Below, in pieces: positions 8,340 through 17,329 of a stretch of 64,000 nt of DNA. Below the pieces are notes generated by a model. That model was not told the DNA's origin. It was given only the letters and a program-made list of their open reading frames with translations, and made no database searches. The position numbers and the translations under genes were made by a program. Within the stretch, counting starts at the first letter, position 1; every line of letters begins with the position of its first letter. The stretch comes from Mesorhizobium sp. B2-1-1 (lineage in GTDB: Bacteria > Pseudomonadota > Alphaproteobacteria > Rhizobiales > Rhizobiaceae): NCBI RefSeq assembly GCF_006442975.2, contig NZ_CP083954.1, positions 4,409,501 through 4,473,500 of the forward strand, in the 5' to 3' direction.

Positions 8340-9842
8340 ATGGAAAAGCGAATCTACCCCCAAGCCATCGAATCTGTCGTCATGCCCGAGCCTTTTGGCC
8401 GGCAAAGCTTCGACACCGCCGAAAAGGCGGTCGCGGCGCTGCAAGCCCTTTATGACCGCAACACCAAGTTCCTGCGCGACTCCTTCGCGGCGCTTGCCGC
8501 CGGCGGGGACAGCAGCAAGCGCTACCGCGCCTTCTACCCGGAGATCGGCGTCACGACGAACTCGTTCACCCAGATCGATTCACGCCAAGCCTATGGCCAC
8601 ATGCCGACGCCGGGGCATTTTTCCACCACCATCACCCAGCCGAGCCTGTTCGAAAGCTATCTGGTCGAGCAATTGCGTCTGATCATGCGCAACCACGGGG
8701 TCGCGGTCACGGTCTCGGAATCGACAACGCCGATCCCGCTGCATTTCGCCTTTCTCGAAGGCACCCATGTCGACGGAACCGCGGCCGAGCGTATCCAGCG
8801 GCCTATCCGAGACCTGTTCGACGTGCCAGATCTCGACGGTACAGATGACCAGATCGCCAACGGCACGTTCGAAGTGGCGTTCGGAGAACCAAGGCCGCTG
8901 GCGCCCTTCACCGCGCAGCGGATCGACTATTCGCTCCACCGCCTGTCGCACTATACCGCGACCACGCCGCAGCATTTCCAGAATTTCGTGCTGTTCACCA
9001 ACTATCAGTTCTATATCGACGAGTTCGTGGCACGCGCCCGTGACCTGATGGAGAATGGCGGCGGCGGATATGCCGAATTCATCGAACCGGGCAACGTGGT
9101 CACCAAAGCCGGGCAGAGCGCCCCGAGCGAAGGGGTGGCGCCGCAGCGCCTGCCGCAGATGCCGGCCTACCACTTGAAGAAGCCGAACCATGGCGGCATC
9201 ACCATGGTCAATATCGGTGTCGGACCCTCCAACGCCAAGACGATCACCGATCATATCGCTGTGCTGAGGCCGCATGCCTGGGTGATGCTCGGCCATTGCG
9301 CGGGCCTGCGTAATACGCAGGCGCTGGGCGATTATGTGCTGGCGCATGCCTATGTGCGCGAGGATCACGTGCTGGACGACGACCTGCCAGTCTGGGTGCC
9401 GATCCCGCCGCTGGCCGAAATCCAGGTGGCATTGCAGGAAGCGGTGGCCGAAGTGACCGGCCTGTCCGGGTACGATCTCAAGCGCATCATGCGCACCGGC
9501 ACTGTAGCCACCATTGACAACCGCAACTGGGAACTGCGCGACCAGCGCGGACCGGTGCAGCGGCTTTCGCAGTCGAGGGCGATCGCACTTGACATGGAAT
9601 CGGCAACGATCGCGGCCAATGGCTTCCGCTTCCGCGTGCCTTACGGCACGCTCTTGTGTGTCTCCGACAAGCCGCTGCATGGCGAACTGAAGCTGCCCGG
9701 CATGGCGACCGAATTCTACAAGCGGCAGGTGGCGCAGCACCTCACCATCGGCATCAGGGCGATGGAAAAGCTTTCGGAAATGCCGATGGAGCGGCTGCAT
9801 TCGCGCAAGCTCAGAAGTTTTTCGGAAACGGCCTTCCAGTAG
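8340..9842 (+). CDS. amn: AMP nucleosidase
   Basis: Cytosolic enzyme that splits AMP into adenine and ribose 5-phosphate and helps to set the adenylate pool. At 500 residues it has full family length. Visible are the N-terminal alpha/beta region with TPGHFSTTITQPSLFESYL, and a C-terminal nucleoside-phosphorylase-type domain with NIGVGPSNAKTITDHIAVLRP, LGHCAGLR and LDMESATIAANGFRFRVPYG, where the Glu of MES is the expected base-binding/catalytic region. No Shine-Dalgarno is obvious before the ATG, and the A/T-rich CTATATTG lies just upstream, so translation may be leaderless or weak. It stands alone between unrelated genes. Confidence 0.95.
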   Translation: MEKRIYPQAIESVVMPEPFGRQSFDTAEKAVAALQALYDRNTKFLRDSFAALAAGGDSSKRYRAFYPEIGVTTNSFTQIDSRQAYGHMPTPGHFSTTITQPSLFESYLVEQLRLIMRNHGVAVTVSESTTPIPLHFAFLEGTHVDGTAAERIQRPIRDLFDVPDLDGTDDQIANGTFEVAFGEPRPLAPFTAQRIDYSLHRLSHYTATTPQHFQNFVLFTNYQFYIDEFVARARDLMENGGGGYAEFIEPGNVVTKAGQSAPSEGVAPQRLPQMPAYHLKKPNHGGITMVNIGVGPSNAKTITDHIAVLRPHAWVMLGHCAGLRNTQALGDYVLAHAYVREDHVLDDDLPVWVPIPPLAEIQVALQEAVAEVTGLSGYDLKRIMRTGTVATIDNRNWELRDQRGPVQRLSQSRAIALDMESATIAANGFRFRVPYGTLLCVSDKPLHGELKLPGMATEFYKRQVAQHLTIGIRAMEKLSEMPMERLHSRKLRSFSETAFQ

Positions 9843-9865
9843 CCGATCTGCGCGCCGCCAGAGCC

Positions 9866-9922
9866 ATTCGCCGTCTTGCCGGCGATTCGCCATCTTGCCG
9901 GCAATTCGCTATCTTGATTGAG
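9866..9922. repeat. Three tandem 19-bp imperfect repeats
   Basis: Units ATTCGCCGTCTTGCCGGCG (9866-9884), ATTCGCCATCTTGCCGGCA (9885-9903) and ATTCGCTATCTTGATTGAG (9904-9922). The first two differ at 2 of 19 positions; the third diverges at its end. They lie between the amn stop and the next start, in the 5' leader of the EEP-hydrolase gene. Confidence 0.7.
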
Positions 9923-9983
9923 CCGCATTTTTGCCGATAACCGGGCGGGGACCATCGCAGGCAACTCATGCAGATCTGATCCG

Positions 9984-11012
9984 ATGAAACGCAGTCGAGA
10001 CATGGCGGCTTCACTGGTATTCATCGTGATGATGACGCTCTCGGTCGCGCTGGTGGCCGGCTTCTTAGGCGCGTTGCACCCGGCGCTCGATTCCTTTTCG
10101 CATTTCCGCATTCACCTCGCCGTGCTGATGGCGCTTTGCGCGCTGCCGCTGCTGGCGACATCGTTTCGCCTGCAAGCGGCCGCGGCCCTGGTTTTTGCCG
10201 TGGCCGCTCTTGCCACCGCTTCGACCGCCTTGCCCCGGCCGTGGCCGGTTCAGGCGGTCGCCAAACCCACCGACCAGGTAGTCTACAGCCTGCTGCAGAT
10301 GAATCTGCGCTACGACAACCCGACGCCGAAAAAAGTGCTGTCACTGATCGGCCGGACCAATCCCGACGTCATCACCCTGGACGAGGTGTCGACGATGTGG
10401 GCGACGGAGCTTGGCTACATCGCCAGCGCCTATCCATACCGGATCCTCTGTCCCTATCCCAACGGCGTATTCGGCGTCGCGCTGCTCTCGCGGCGGCCCT
10501 TTCTCGCCGGCACCGCGCCACATTGCGAGCGCCGGGGCGCAATGGCCGTTGCGACCATCGATTTCGGCGGCAGGAGCGCCGACGTCGCCGCCATCCATCT
10601 CAGCTGGCCGTGGCCGCGGGAACAGTATTGGCAGATCGGCGAACTCTCGGAGCAGCTTTCATCGCTCGGCCAAACCGCCATCATGGCCGGCGATTGCAAC
10701 GCGGTGCCATGGAGCGCCGCGGTGCGGCGCGTCGCCGCTCTCGGCGGACTGACGGTCATGCCGTCGGCCGGGTCGACCTGGATTCACCGGAAGCTGCCCG
10801 ACTTCCTGCGCCGCTATGCAGGCCTCCCGATCGACCAGGCGTTCAGCAAGGGCGGCGTGACCATTCTGTCGTCAACGCGACTGGAAGATACCGGCTCCGA
10901 CCATCTTCCCGTACTCGTGGAGTTCTCGCTTCGCCCCGACGACAGGCTGCCCCATGACGAGCATGAGAGCGCGCTCGCGGCGAGCGACCTTGAAAACAAT
11001 CCGCGCGGTTGA
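9984..11012 (+). CDS. Membrane-anchored endonuclease/exonuclease/phosphatase (EEP) family protein
   Basis: A protein of 342 residues with two or three N-terminal membrane helices (residues about 10-35, 42-60 and 64-82) followed by an EEP catalytic domain facing the periplasm. Motifs in order: LLQMNLRYDNP (first Asn), ITLDEVS (metal-binding Glu), MAGDCNAVPWS (catalytic Asp-Asn) and the final GSDHLPVLVEF with the catalytic Asp-His. All active-site residues are therefore present. Anchored EEP proteins of this layout act on nucleic acid, phospholipid or phosphoester substrates, and the true substrate cannot be read here. The ATG at 9984 is preferred over an upstream TTG at 9918, which falls in the tandem repeats. 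The gene converges on the DUF922 gene. Confidence 0.86.
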   Translation: MKRSRDMAASLVFIVMMTLSVALVAGFLGALHPALDSFSHFRIHLAVLMALCALPLLATSFRLQAAAALVFAVAALATASTALPRPWPVQAVAKPTDQVVYSLLQMNLRYDNPTPKKVLSLIGRTNPDVITLDEVSTMWATELGYIASAYPYRILCPYPNGVFGVALLSRRPFLAGTAPHCERRGAMAVATIDFGGRSADVAAIHLSWPWPREQYWQIGELSEQLSSLGQTAIMAGDCNAVPWSAAVRRVAALGGLTVMPSAGSTWIHRKLPDFLRRYAGLPIDQAFSKGGVTILSSTRLEDTGSDHLPVLVEFSLRPDDRLPHDEHESALAASDLENNPRG

Positions 11013-11025
11013 TGCTTCGGCATTC

Positions 11026-11619
11026 TCAGGGTTTGGTCAACGCTTCGACAAGGTGCTCGACAGGCCCGCCGCCGCGATGCTCGCGCGCATCGAAAGCGTT
11101 CTGCCTGGCTTCGTATTCGACATAGATGGTCTTGATTCGGCGCCGCGCCTCGAGATGCGTGCCGGTGCAGAACCAGTTGTCCGGGCGCCGCAGTCCGGCA
11201 AGCGCGGTCTCGGTGGCCCGCATCATCCGCCTCGCGATACCGCCATGCGTCTGCTCGTGCTTGCGAACGCCGACCATGAAACGGTCCCAACGCTCGCGCA
11301 GGACTGCGCTTGCCGACGAGAGCCGCGGGAAAGTGTAGGTCAGGTTGAGCGTCCCGTTGGCCTGCCGCAGATGGCAGGCTCCATCCTCCCGGACAATATC
11401 GAGATCCCAATGCACGGCGTAACCGGTTTCGGCGATGGCGCGCGTCATATAGCCGTGCTTGGGTCCCAGCCGGTCCATTGCCTCGACAAGGGCGGCTCCG
11501 GTATTTCCAGCGACATCATAGGTGCGGATGTGAACGGTGAGCTTTGTGCCCGCCGACGCGGCTGATGCGCAAAGCAGCATGAAGGCCATGGCGAGCATCG
11601 TCGGGCTGGTCAGGCGCAT
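11026..11619 (-). CDS. DUF922 family secreted zinc-dependent protease-like protein
   Basis: A protein of 197 residues with a signal peptide (AMAFMLLCASAASAG). The metal-binding motif HEQTH is at 121-125 in KHEQTHGGIARRMM, the hallmark of DUF922, a family of exported predicted Zn metalloproteases. Two cysteines (82 and about 151) could form a disulfide. The ATG at 11619 is preferred because AGGAGG lies about 6 bases upstream; an ATG at 11652 lacks this. Substrate unknown. It ends 13 bases from the end of the convergent EEP gene. Confidence 0.86.
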   Translation of the reverse strand: MRLTSPTMLAMAFMLLCASAASAGTKLTVHIRTYDVAGNTGAALVEAMDRLGPKHGYMTRAIAETGYAVHWDLDIVREDGACHLRQANGTLNLTYTFPRLSSASAVLRERWDRFMVGVRKHEQTHGGIARRMMRATETALAGLRRPDNWFCTGTHLEARRRIKTIYVEYEARQNAFDAREHRGGGPVEHLVEALTKP

Positions 11620-11756
11620 GTCCGCCTCCTTTGTCGGAGCCGAGCAGACCACACTCGGCGGAAGGCTTCAACGGGCTTGATCGAGGCAGGCGGTCGACGG
11701 CGACAGACAAGTCCGCCGCCGCTCGCATGTTTTCGTGACGGCTTAGCCGGGCACGC

Positions 11757-13436
11757 TCACATGTTCTGATAGACCGGGCCTTCGCCACCTTGCGGCGGCA
11801 CCCAGTCGATATTCTGGTTCGGATCCTTGATGTCGCAGGTCTTGCAGTGGACGCAGTTCTGCGCGTTGATGACGAAGCGCACGTCCTTGGCCGCCGGATC
11901 GGCAGCGGCATTGCCGTCCTTGTCGACCCATTCGTAGACGCCTGCCGGGCAGTAGCGCGTCGAAGGTCCGGCAAAGACGTCATGCTCGGAACGCTTCTGC
12001 AGCTCCATGTCCGCCACCAGCAGATGCACCGGCTCGTTTTCCTCGTGGTTGGTGTTGGACAGGAACACCGAGGACAAGCGGTCGAAGGTCAGCACGCCAT
12101 CGGCCTTGGGATAGTCTATTTTCTTGTGCTTCGCCGCGGGCTCTAGCGTGGCGTAGTCGGCCTTGCCATGCTTCAGCGTGCCGAAGGGCGAGGAGCCGAA
12201 CAAAGTGTTCAGCCACATGTCCAGGCCGCCGATGGCGACGCCGGCGATGGTGCCGAAGCGCGACCACAGCGGCTTGACGTTGCGCACCTTCTTCAGATCC
12301 TTGCCGATGTCTGTCGCCCGCCACGCGGCTTCGTAAGCGGAGAGCTCGTCATTGGCGCGGCCGGCGGCGATTGCCTCGGCGACATGCTCGGCCGCCAGCA
12401 TTCCCGACAACACGGCATTGTGCGAGCCCTTGATGCGCGGGACGTTTACGAGCCCGGCGGCGCAGCCCATCAACGCGCCACCCGGGAAGCACAGTTTCGG
12501 CACCGACTGCCAACCGCCTTCGGTAATCGCGCGCGCGCCATAGCCCAACCGCCTGGCGCCCTCGAAAGTACCGCTGATCGCCGGGTGGGTCTTGAAGCGC
12601 TGGAACTCCTCGAACGGCGACAGCCAGGGGTTCTTGTAATTGAGGTGGACGACGAAGCCCACCGCCACCTGATTGTCGTCCAGATGATAGAGGAAAGAGC
12701 CGCCGCCGGTCTTGAGATCGAGCGGCCAGCCGAAGGAGTGCTGGACGAGACCCGGCCTGTGCTTCTCCGGCTTGACCTGCCACAGTTCCTTGAGGCCGAT
12801 GCCGTATTTGCCCGGCTCGCGGCCCTCGGAAAGCCTGAACCTGGCGATCAACTGCTTGGCGAGCGAGCCGCGCGCGCCCTCTCCGATCAGCACATATTTG
12901 CCCATCAGCGCCATGCCTGGCGCGAAACCCGGGCCGTGTGTGCCATCCTTTTCGACGCCCATGTCGCCGGTGACAACACCGGTGACGGCGCCTTCCTCGT
13001 TATAGAGCAGGCCGGCCGCGGCGAACCCCGGATAGATTTCCACGCCGAGCGCCTCGGCCTTGGCGGCCAGCCAGCGGCAGACATTGCCAAGCGAGACGAT
13101 GTAGTTGCCGTGATTGTTCATCAGAGGCGGCATCATCATGTTGGGCAGGCGGAAAGAGCCGGCGGGGCCAAGCACCAGGAAATGGTCCGCCGTGACCGGC
13201 GTTTTGAATGGATGGTCTTGTTCGTCGCGCCAGCCCGGCAGCAACCGGTCGATGCCGATTGGATCGACGACGGCTCCTGACAAGATGTGGGCGCCAACCT
13301 CACCGCCCTTTTCCAGCACGACCACGGAAAGCTCGGGATTGACTTGCTTCAGGCGGATGGCGGCGGCGAGGCCGGCCGGGCCCGCACCGACGATGACCAC
13401 GTCGAATTCCATGCTTTCGCGTTCGATATCGCTCAT
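11757..13436 (-). CDS. Electron transfer flavoprotein-ubiquinone oxidoreductase
   Basis: Inner-membrane-associated FAD and 4Fe-4S enzyme that moves electrons from ETF to ubiquinone; it serves the acyl-CoA dehydrogenases, including the isovaleryl-CoA dehydrogenase at the start of this window. It has 559 residues with the FAD-binding GAGPAG at 17-22. The C-terminal ferredoxin-like domain has CPAGVYEW and then NCVHCKTCDIKDP, giving the four cluster cysteines. The ATG at 13436 is used; a TTG directly before it is also possible. GGAGG lies about 7 bases upstream. No etfA/etfB genes are close by. The next gene upstream is divergent, so it is probably monocistronic. Confidence 0.97.
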   Translation of the reverse strand: MSDIERESMEFDVVIVGAGPAGLAAAIRLKQVNPELSVVVLEKGGEVGAHILSGAVVDPIGIDRLLPGWRDEQDHPFKTPVTADHFLVLGPAGSFRLPNMMMPPLMNNHGNYIVSLGNVCRWLAAKAEALGVEIYPGFAAAGLLYNEEGAVTGVVTGDMGVEKDGTHGPGFAPGMALMGKYVLIGEGARGSLAKQLIARFRLSEGREPGKYGIGLKELWQVKPEKHRPGLVQHSFGWPLDLKTGGGSFLYHLDDNQVAVGFVVHLNYKNPWLSPFEEFQRFKTHPAISGTFEGARRLGYGARAITEGGWQSVPKLCFPGGALMGCAAGLVNVPRIKGSHNAVLSGMLAAEHVAEAIAAGRANDELSAYEAAWRATDIGKDLKKVRNVKPLWSRFGTIAGVAIGGLDMWLNTLFGSSPFGTLKHGKADYATLEPAAKHKKIDYPKADGVLTFDRLSSVFLSNTNHEENEPVHLLVADMELQKRSEHDVFAGPSTRYCPAGVYEWVDKDGNAAADPAAKDVRFVINAQNCVHCKTCDIKDPNQNIDWVPPQGGEGPVYQNM

Positions 13437-13656
13437 CAACCCCTCCGCACTGGCTTGTCGCTATTGCGCGTATCTTGCTGGCTCATGCGCTGCATAGCGC
13501 ATCAAGTCGCGACAGGAAACCGGCGCGTCTGTGACAACGCGGATTTGGCCAAAAAGTCGCGCATCGTGCCGAAGGACACCCGTTTTGCGCCGGCCTGCCC
13601 GCAACGCGTACGTTTTTAATTGTTCGACGGCTTGCTTATCGGCCATACTTCGCACC

Positions 13657-14301
13657 ATGCGCATTCCTGGGCCAGCCGGCTTCTCATCAACGCGCTTCCC
13701 ATCGACGCCCGGCAGGGCCTGCCGGGCGTTCCTTTCGGCCCTCCCCCTGCTGGCGCCGGTCCATGCCTTTGCAGACGAGGTGAAGGTCTGGGCCACCGGT
13801 GCCTACTCCTTCTCCGACGAGCTTGGCGGGTTCGAAATCACCGGCGCTTCCGGCACCGGCACCAAGGACGATCCGCTCGTCATCACCGAAGAGCTGAATT
13901 CAGCGACGCCGGTGACGTTGACCATCCGTGCAACCAAGCCGATCCAGGCGTTCGGCAAGGCGGGCGAGTTCGCCAACGGCATCATGTATTTGCGCTTGGA
14001 CGTGCTCAACAACAGCGGCCAGGCCTGGATCGAATTCCAGTTCGAGCTTCAGGAGGTCCTGAATCAGCCGAGCGTCTTCGGCGACGGGCTTTCGTTCGAC
14101 CAGCGCAACAAGACGCCTGACAATATCTGGTCGAGCAATTTTGCCGATTTCGACCGCGATTTTGAACCGTATGACCGTCTGCTGTTCAAGAACGGCAAGG
14201 TCGACCCGCTAAAGACCGCCAGGTTCGAATTCCTGATCACCGACTATACGCCGCGCTGGACCTTTTATCTGGTGCAGGACCCGCGCATACCGACGGGTTA
14301 G
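13657..14301 (+). CDS. Exported hypothetical protein, beta-rich
   Basis: A protein of 214 residues that I do not recognise. A long, basic N-terminus leads into a signal-peptide core (AFLSALPLLAPVHAFA) with probable cleavage before DEVKVW at residue 41. The mature part alternates short beta-strand-like segments, has no cysteine, and contains several Asp/Asn-rich turns and a final FEFLITDYTPRWTFYLVQDP. This fits a compact periplasmic beta-sandwich. The ATG at 13657 is the best start; no strong Shine-Dalgarno is visible and an earlier frame would add a basic 42-residue stretch. It lies 110 bases upstream of the DNA-glycosylase gene on the same strand, with no obvious link. Confidence 0.7.
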   Translation: MRIPGPAGFSSTRFPSTPGRACRAFLSALPLLAPVHAFADEVKVWATGAYSFSDELGGFEITGASGTGTKDDPLVITEELNSATPVTLTIRATKPIQAFGKAGEFANGIMYLRLDVLNNSGQAWIEFQFELQEVLNQPSVFGDGLSFDQRNKTPDNIWSSNFADFDRDFEPYDRLLFKNGKVDPLKTARFEFLITDYTPRWTFYLVQDPRIPTG

Positions 14302-14410
14302 GTTGCGGTGAGCGTATGACGCTGCCACAGACAGGCCGTCATTGCCCGGTTGTGCCAATGTCCCCAATCACCAACTTGCAATATGCGACCAGTCGAACGA
14401 TGGTGGCGCC

Positions 14411-15283
14411 ATGACTGCCGCTTCCCCAAACAGCCGACCTGATATCGCCGAGCTGCTCGCCTTCTATGCCAGCGCGGGCGTCGACGAGGCGTTGGAGGAC
14501 GCGCCGGTGAACCGCTTCGCGGAAGCCGCGCCCAAGCCGGCGGAGCGGATGCCGGCTGCCGCGCCGAGCGATAGCAGAGCACCGGAGCGGCCCGCCCAAC
14601 CGCGTCTCGATGCGAGCGCCGTGCCTAACGCTCCGCCGGCGCGCCCGCCCATTTCGGCGGTACCCGACGAGGCGCAGGCGGCGCTGGCGCGTGAATTGGC
14701 CTCGGCTGCCTCGACGCTGGACGAGCTTCGCCAGCACATGTCGACTTTTGACGGCTGCAACCTGAAGTTCACCGCCAAGAACCTGGTCTTTGCCGACGGC
14801 AACCCGGATGCATCGGTGATGCTGGTCGGCGAGGCGCCCGGCCGTGACGAGGATATAGAAGGCCTGCCCTTCGTCGGCCGCTCCGGCCGGCTGCTCGACC
14901 GCATGTTGGCCGCGATCGGGCTAGACCGGACATCCGTCTACATCGCCAATGTCATCCCCTGGCGGCCGCCGGGAAACCGCACGCCGACGCCGCACGAAAC
15001 CGAGATCTGCCGGCCGTTCATCGAAAGGCAGATCGAACTGGTCAAGCCGAAGGTGCTGGTCAATCTCGGCGGGCCCTCGGCCAAAACCCTTCTGAATACG
15101 AGCGAAGGCATCTTGCGGCTGCGCGGCAACTGGCGCGCCCACACGACAGCGTCCGGCGTCGTTATTCCGGCGATGCCGACGCTGCACCCGGCCTATCTAC
15201 TGAGGACGCCGGCGCACAAGAAGCTGGCTTGGCGGGATTTTCTCGAGGTGAAGGCGAAGCTAAGAGCGCTCACCTCTCCATGA
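14411..15283 (+). CDS. Uracil-DNA glycosylase, type-4-like, with altered iron-sulfur ligand positions
   Basis: DNA-repair enzyme of the uracil-DNA glycosylase superfamily, 290 residues. After a Pro/Ala-rich, probably unstructured N-terminus (about 1-85) come the motifs: GEAPGRDEDIEGLPFVGRSG (140-159), the catalytic-site region of family 4/5, and MPTLHPAYLLR (255-265) with the conserved His. In classical family 4 enzymes four Cys bind a 4Fe-4S cluster. Here the first position is Phe113 (TFDGC), the second is Cys116, the third is Trp184 (NVIPWRPPGNR) and the fourth is Cys200. So a normal cluster is unlikely. The start is the ATG at 14411. An earlier TTG at 14342 is less likely. Confidence 0.93.
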   Translation: MTAASPNSRPDIAELLAFYASAGVDEALEDAPVNRFAEAAPKPAERMPAAAPSDSRAPERPAQPRLDASAVPNAPPARPPISAVPDEAQAALARELASAASTLDELRQHMSTFDGCNLKFTAKNLVFADGNPDASVMLVGEAPGRDEDIEGLPFVGRSGRLLDRMLAAIGLDRTSVYIANVIPWRPPGNRTPTPHETEICRPFIERQIELVKPKVLVNLGGPSAKTLLNTSEGILRLRGNWRAHTTASGVVIPAMPTLHPAYLLRTPAHKKLAWRDFLEVKAKLRALTSP

Positions 15284-15331
15284 CCTCGCGGGTAATTGAA
15301 ATGCGCCTGCCGTCGCCCTAACCATGCCCTC

Positions 15332-16135
15332 ATGATATCTCCTCAAACCTCCGCCGGCAGCCTCATCCGTGAATGGCGCACGCGACGCCGGATGAGCCAG
15401 CTCGACCTCGCCACGGAAGCCGATATCTCGCAGCGGCATCTGAGCTTCGTCGAGAGCGGGCGGGCCGCGCCGTCGCGCGACATGGTGCTACACCTGGCCG
15501 AGCAGCTTTCGATCCCGCTTCGCCAGCGCAACCAGCTCTTGCTGGCGGCGGGCTTTGCGCCGAGCTTCAGCGAAAGGCCGCTGACCGACATTTCGCTGGC
15601 ACCGGCCATGGCGGCGGTCGAGACGGTGCTTCGAGGGCACGAGCCGTTCCCGGCGCTCGCGGTGGACCGGCACTGGAACCTCGTTTCGGCAAACACTGCC
15701 ATTGGGCCGTTCCTGGCCGACGTTTCCGAGCCCTCGCTGCTCAAGCCGCCAGTCAACGTGCTGCGGCTCAGCCTGCACCCTGGAGGTGTCGCGCCGCGCA
15801 TCGTCAATCTCGCGGAGTGGCGGGCGCACCTGCTGGAACGCCTGAAGCACCAGAACGACGCGTCAGGCGATCCGGTGCTGATCGAACTGGAGCGTGAGTT
15901 GCGCGGTTATCCCTCCGGCCCGAAGAGTGGGCGGCCGGCGCGGGTCGAGCCGAGCGGCATCGTGCATCCGCTGCGGCTTGCCCATGGGGATCAGGTGCTG
16001 TCGTTCATCAGCACCATCACCGTGTTCGGCACGCCGCTGGACGTGACGCTGTCGGAGCTGGCGATCGAGTCCTTCTTTCCGGCCGACGAGCAGACGCGGA
16101 CGGCGCTGGTAAGATTGGCGAAAGAGCGGGCCTAA
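15332..16135 (+). CDS. XRE-family transcriptional regulator with MmyB-like ligand-binding domain
   Basis: A DNA-binding protein of 267 residues. Residues about 8-65 form a Cro/C1 helix-turn-helix (LIREWRTRRRMSQLDLATEA and then ISQRHLSFVESGRAAPSRDM). The remaining 200 residues match the MmyB-like domain (HEPFPALAVDRHWNLVSAN, then PPVNVLRLSLHPGG), a PAS-like pocket thought to bind a fatty acid or other small hydrophobic ligand. The ATG at 15332 is chosen as the first ATG at the start of the HTH; a TTG upstream would add 12 residues. It ends 9 bases before the end of the convergent EamA transporter gene. The target may be elsewhere. Confidence 0.93.
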   Translation: MISPQTSAGSLIREWRTRRRMSQLDLATEADISQRHLSFVESGRAAPSRDMVLHLAEQLSIPLRQRNQLLLAAGFAPSFSERPLTDISLAPAMAAVETVLRGHEPFPALAVDRHWNLVSANTAIGPFLADVSEPSLLKPPVNVLRLSLHPGGVAPRIVNLAEWRAHLLERLKHQNDASGDPVLIELERELRGYPSGPKSGRPARVEPSGIVHPLRLAHGDQVLSFISTITVFGTPLDVTLSELAIESFFPADEQTRTALVRLAKERA

Positions 16136-16144
16136 CGGTGCTGA

Positions 16145-17107
16145 TCACCCCTGCGGCGGGGCGGCCTTGCGCGTGCGGGTGCGTTCCAGGCCGAGTTGAC
16201 GTTCGCGCCAGATGATGAAGATGCCGGCGGCAACGACGATCAGACCGCCGGTCAGCGTGTTCAGCGTGGCGACATCGCCGAAGACGAGATAGCCGACCAA
16301 GACGCCGAGGATCATCGAGGTGTATTCGAACGGCGCCACCACCGATGCCTCGGCATGGCGGTAAGCCGAGGTCATCAGGATCTGGCCAAGGCCGCCGCAG
16401 AAGCCGGCGGCGACAAGAAGGACCGCCTGCCCCGGCGTCAGCGCCTGCCACCCAAACGGCAGCGACAGCAGCGCCATGACGCTCGCGGTGACCGAAAACC
16501 AAAGCACGATCGTGGCGGTGCGCTCGCTTTGCACGAGATTGCGCACGAGCAGCATGGCGACGGCCGAAATCGCCGCCGCTATCAATGCGGCGATGACGCC
16601 GAGCACCTCCTGGTCATCGAGCGCCTCGCCGGAACTCAGGAGCGTCAGCTCCGGCCAGGAGATGATCAGCACACCGACGAGGCCGACGGCGACCGCGCTC
16701 CAGCGATAGACACGAATGGCTTCGCCGAGGAAAATCGAGCTGAACACCACCACCAACAGTGGCTGGGCGTAATTCAGCGTGATTGCTTCTGGCAGCGGCA
16801 ACCGCGTCAGCGCGAAGAAGCCGAGCCCCATGGCGCAGACGCCGACGACGCCGCGCGCGATGTGGTTGAACGGACGGCTTGTACTGAAAGCCGTGCCGAG
16901 ATTTCCCTTGAAAGCCAGAAAGGCAATGATCGGAAAGATAGCGAAGAAGGAGCGGAAGAAGACGATCTGTCCCGCCGGCACAGTGCCCGCCGCCTTGATG
17001 CAGGTCGACATGCCGACGAAGACCGCCACCGAGACGATCTTCAGCATAATGCCAGTGAGCGTGTTGTGCCCTACGGTATTGTCACTGTTGTCGCGGCCTG
17101 CTGTCAC
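16145..17107 (-). CDS. EamA/DMT-family inner-membrane transporter
   Basis: A drug/metabolite-type exporter of about 320 residues with ten predicted membrane helices in two EamA repeats. The first repeat ends near LPLPEAITLNYAQPLLVVVFSSIFLGE; the second ends with HAEASVVAPFEYTSMILGVLVGYLVFGD, both typical signatures. Substrate unknown. The start is uncertain: a GTG at 17107 is chosen because the first helix starts around LTGIMLKIVSVAVFVG and needs some residues before it. ATG at 17047 would cut into that helix, and the frame stays open to 17326 without a believable start. It shares a 220-base intergenic region with divergent pepN. Confidence 0.86.
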   Translation of the reverse strand: MTAGRDNSDNTVGHNTLTGIMLKIVSVAVFVGMSTCIKAAGTVPAGQIVFFRSFFAIFPIIAFLAFKGNLGTAFSTSRPFNHIARGVVGVCAMGLGFFALTRLPLPEAITLNYAQPLLVVVFSSIFLGEAIRVYRWSAVAVGLVGVLIISWPELTLLSSGEALDDQEVLGVIAALIAAAISAVAMLLVRNLVQSERTATIVLWFSVTASVMALLSLPFGWQALTPGQAVLLVAAGFCGGLGQILMTSAYRHAEASVVAPFEYTSMILGVLVGYLVFGDVATLNTLTGGLIVVAAGIFIIWRERQLGLERTRTRKAAPPQG

Positions 17108-17329
17108 GCTCCCGCCGCTTCCCGCGTGGTTGCCCAGGTGCGCGCCGGCGTTGCCGGTCTCTCGATATGCCTGACGTCGTAGACGGCGGCCATGACTGCC
17201 TCGCGATGCTGGAAAGGAAGGTCTGAATAGACCTTGTCGCAGTTTTGTCGAGCCGCCGGTTCGTGTAAAGAGCGCGGACTTCAAAATTTTGGACGGGCAG
17301 GACAGGCCCGGAAAGACAGGAACCAAGGA

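Noticed and set aside
11516..11983. Minus-strand frame of 155 codons between DUF922 and ETF-QO genes
   Set aside because: Low-complexity Arg/Ser/Thr product that overlaps the start of the DUF922 gene and the end of the ETF-QO gene, both of which have firm motifs.
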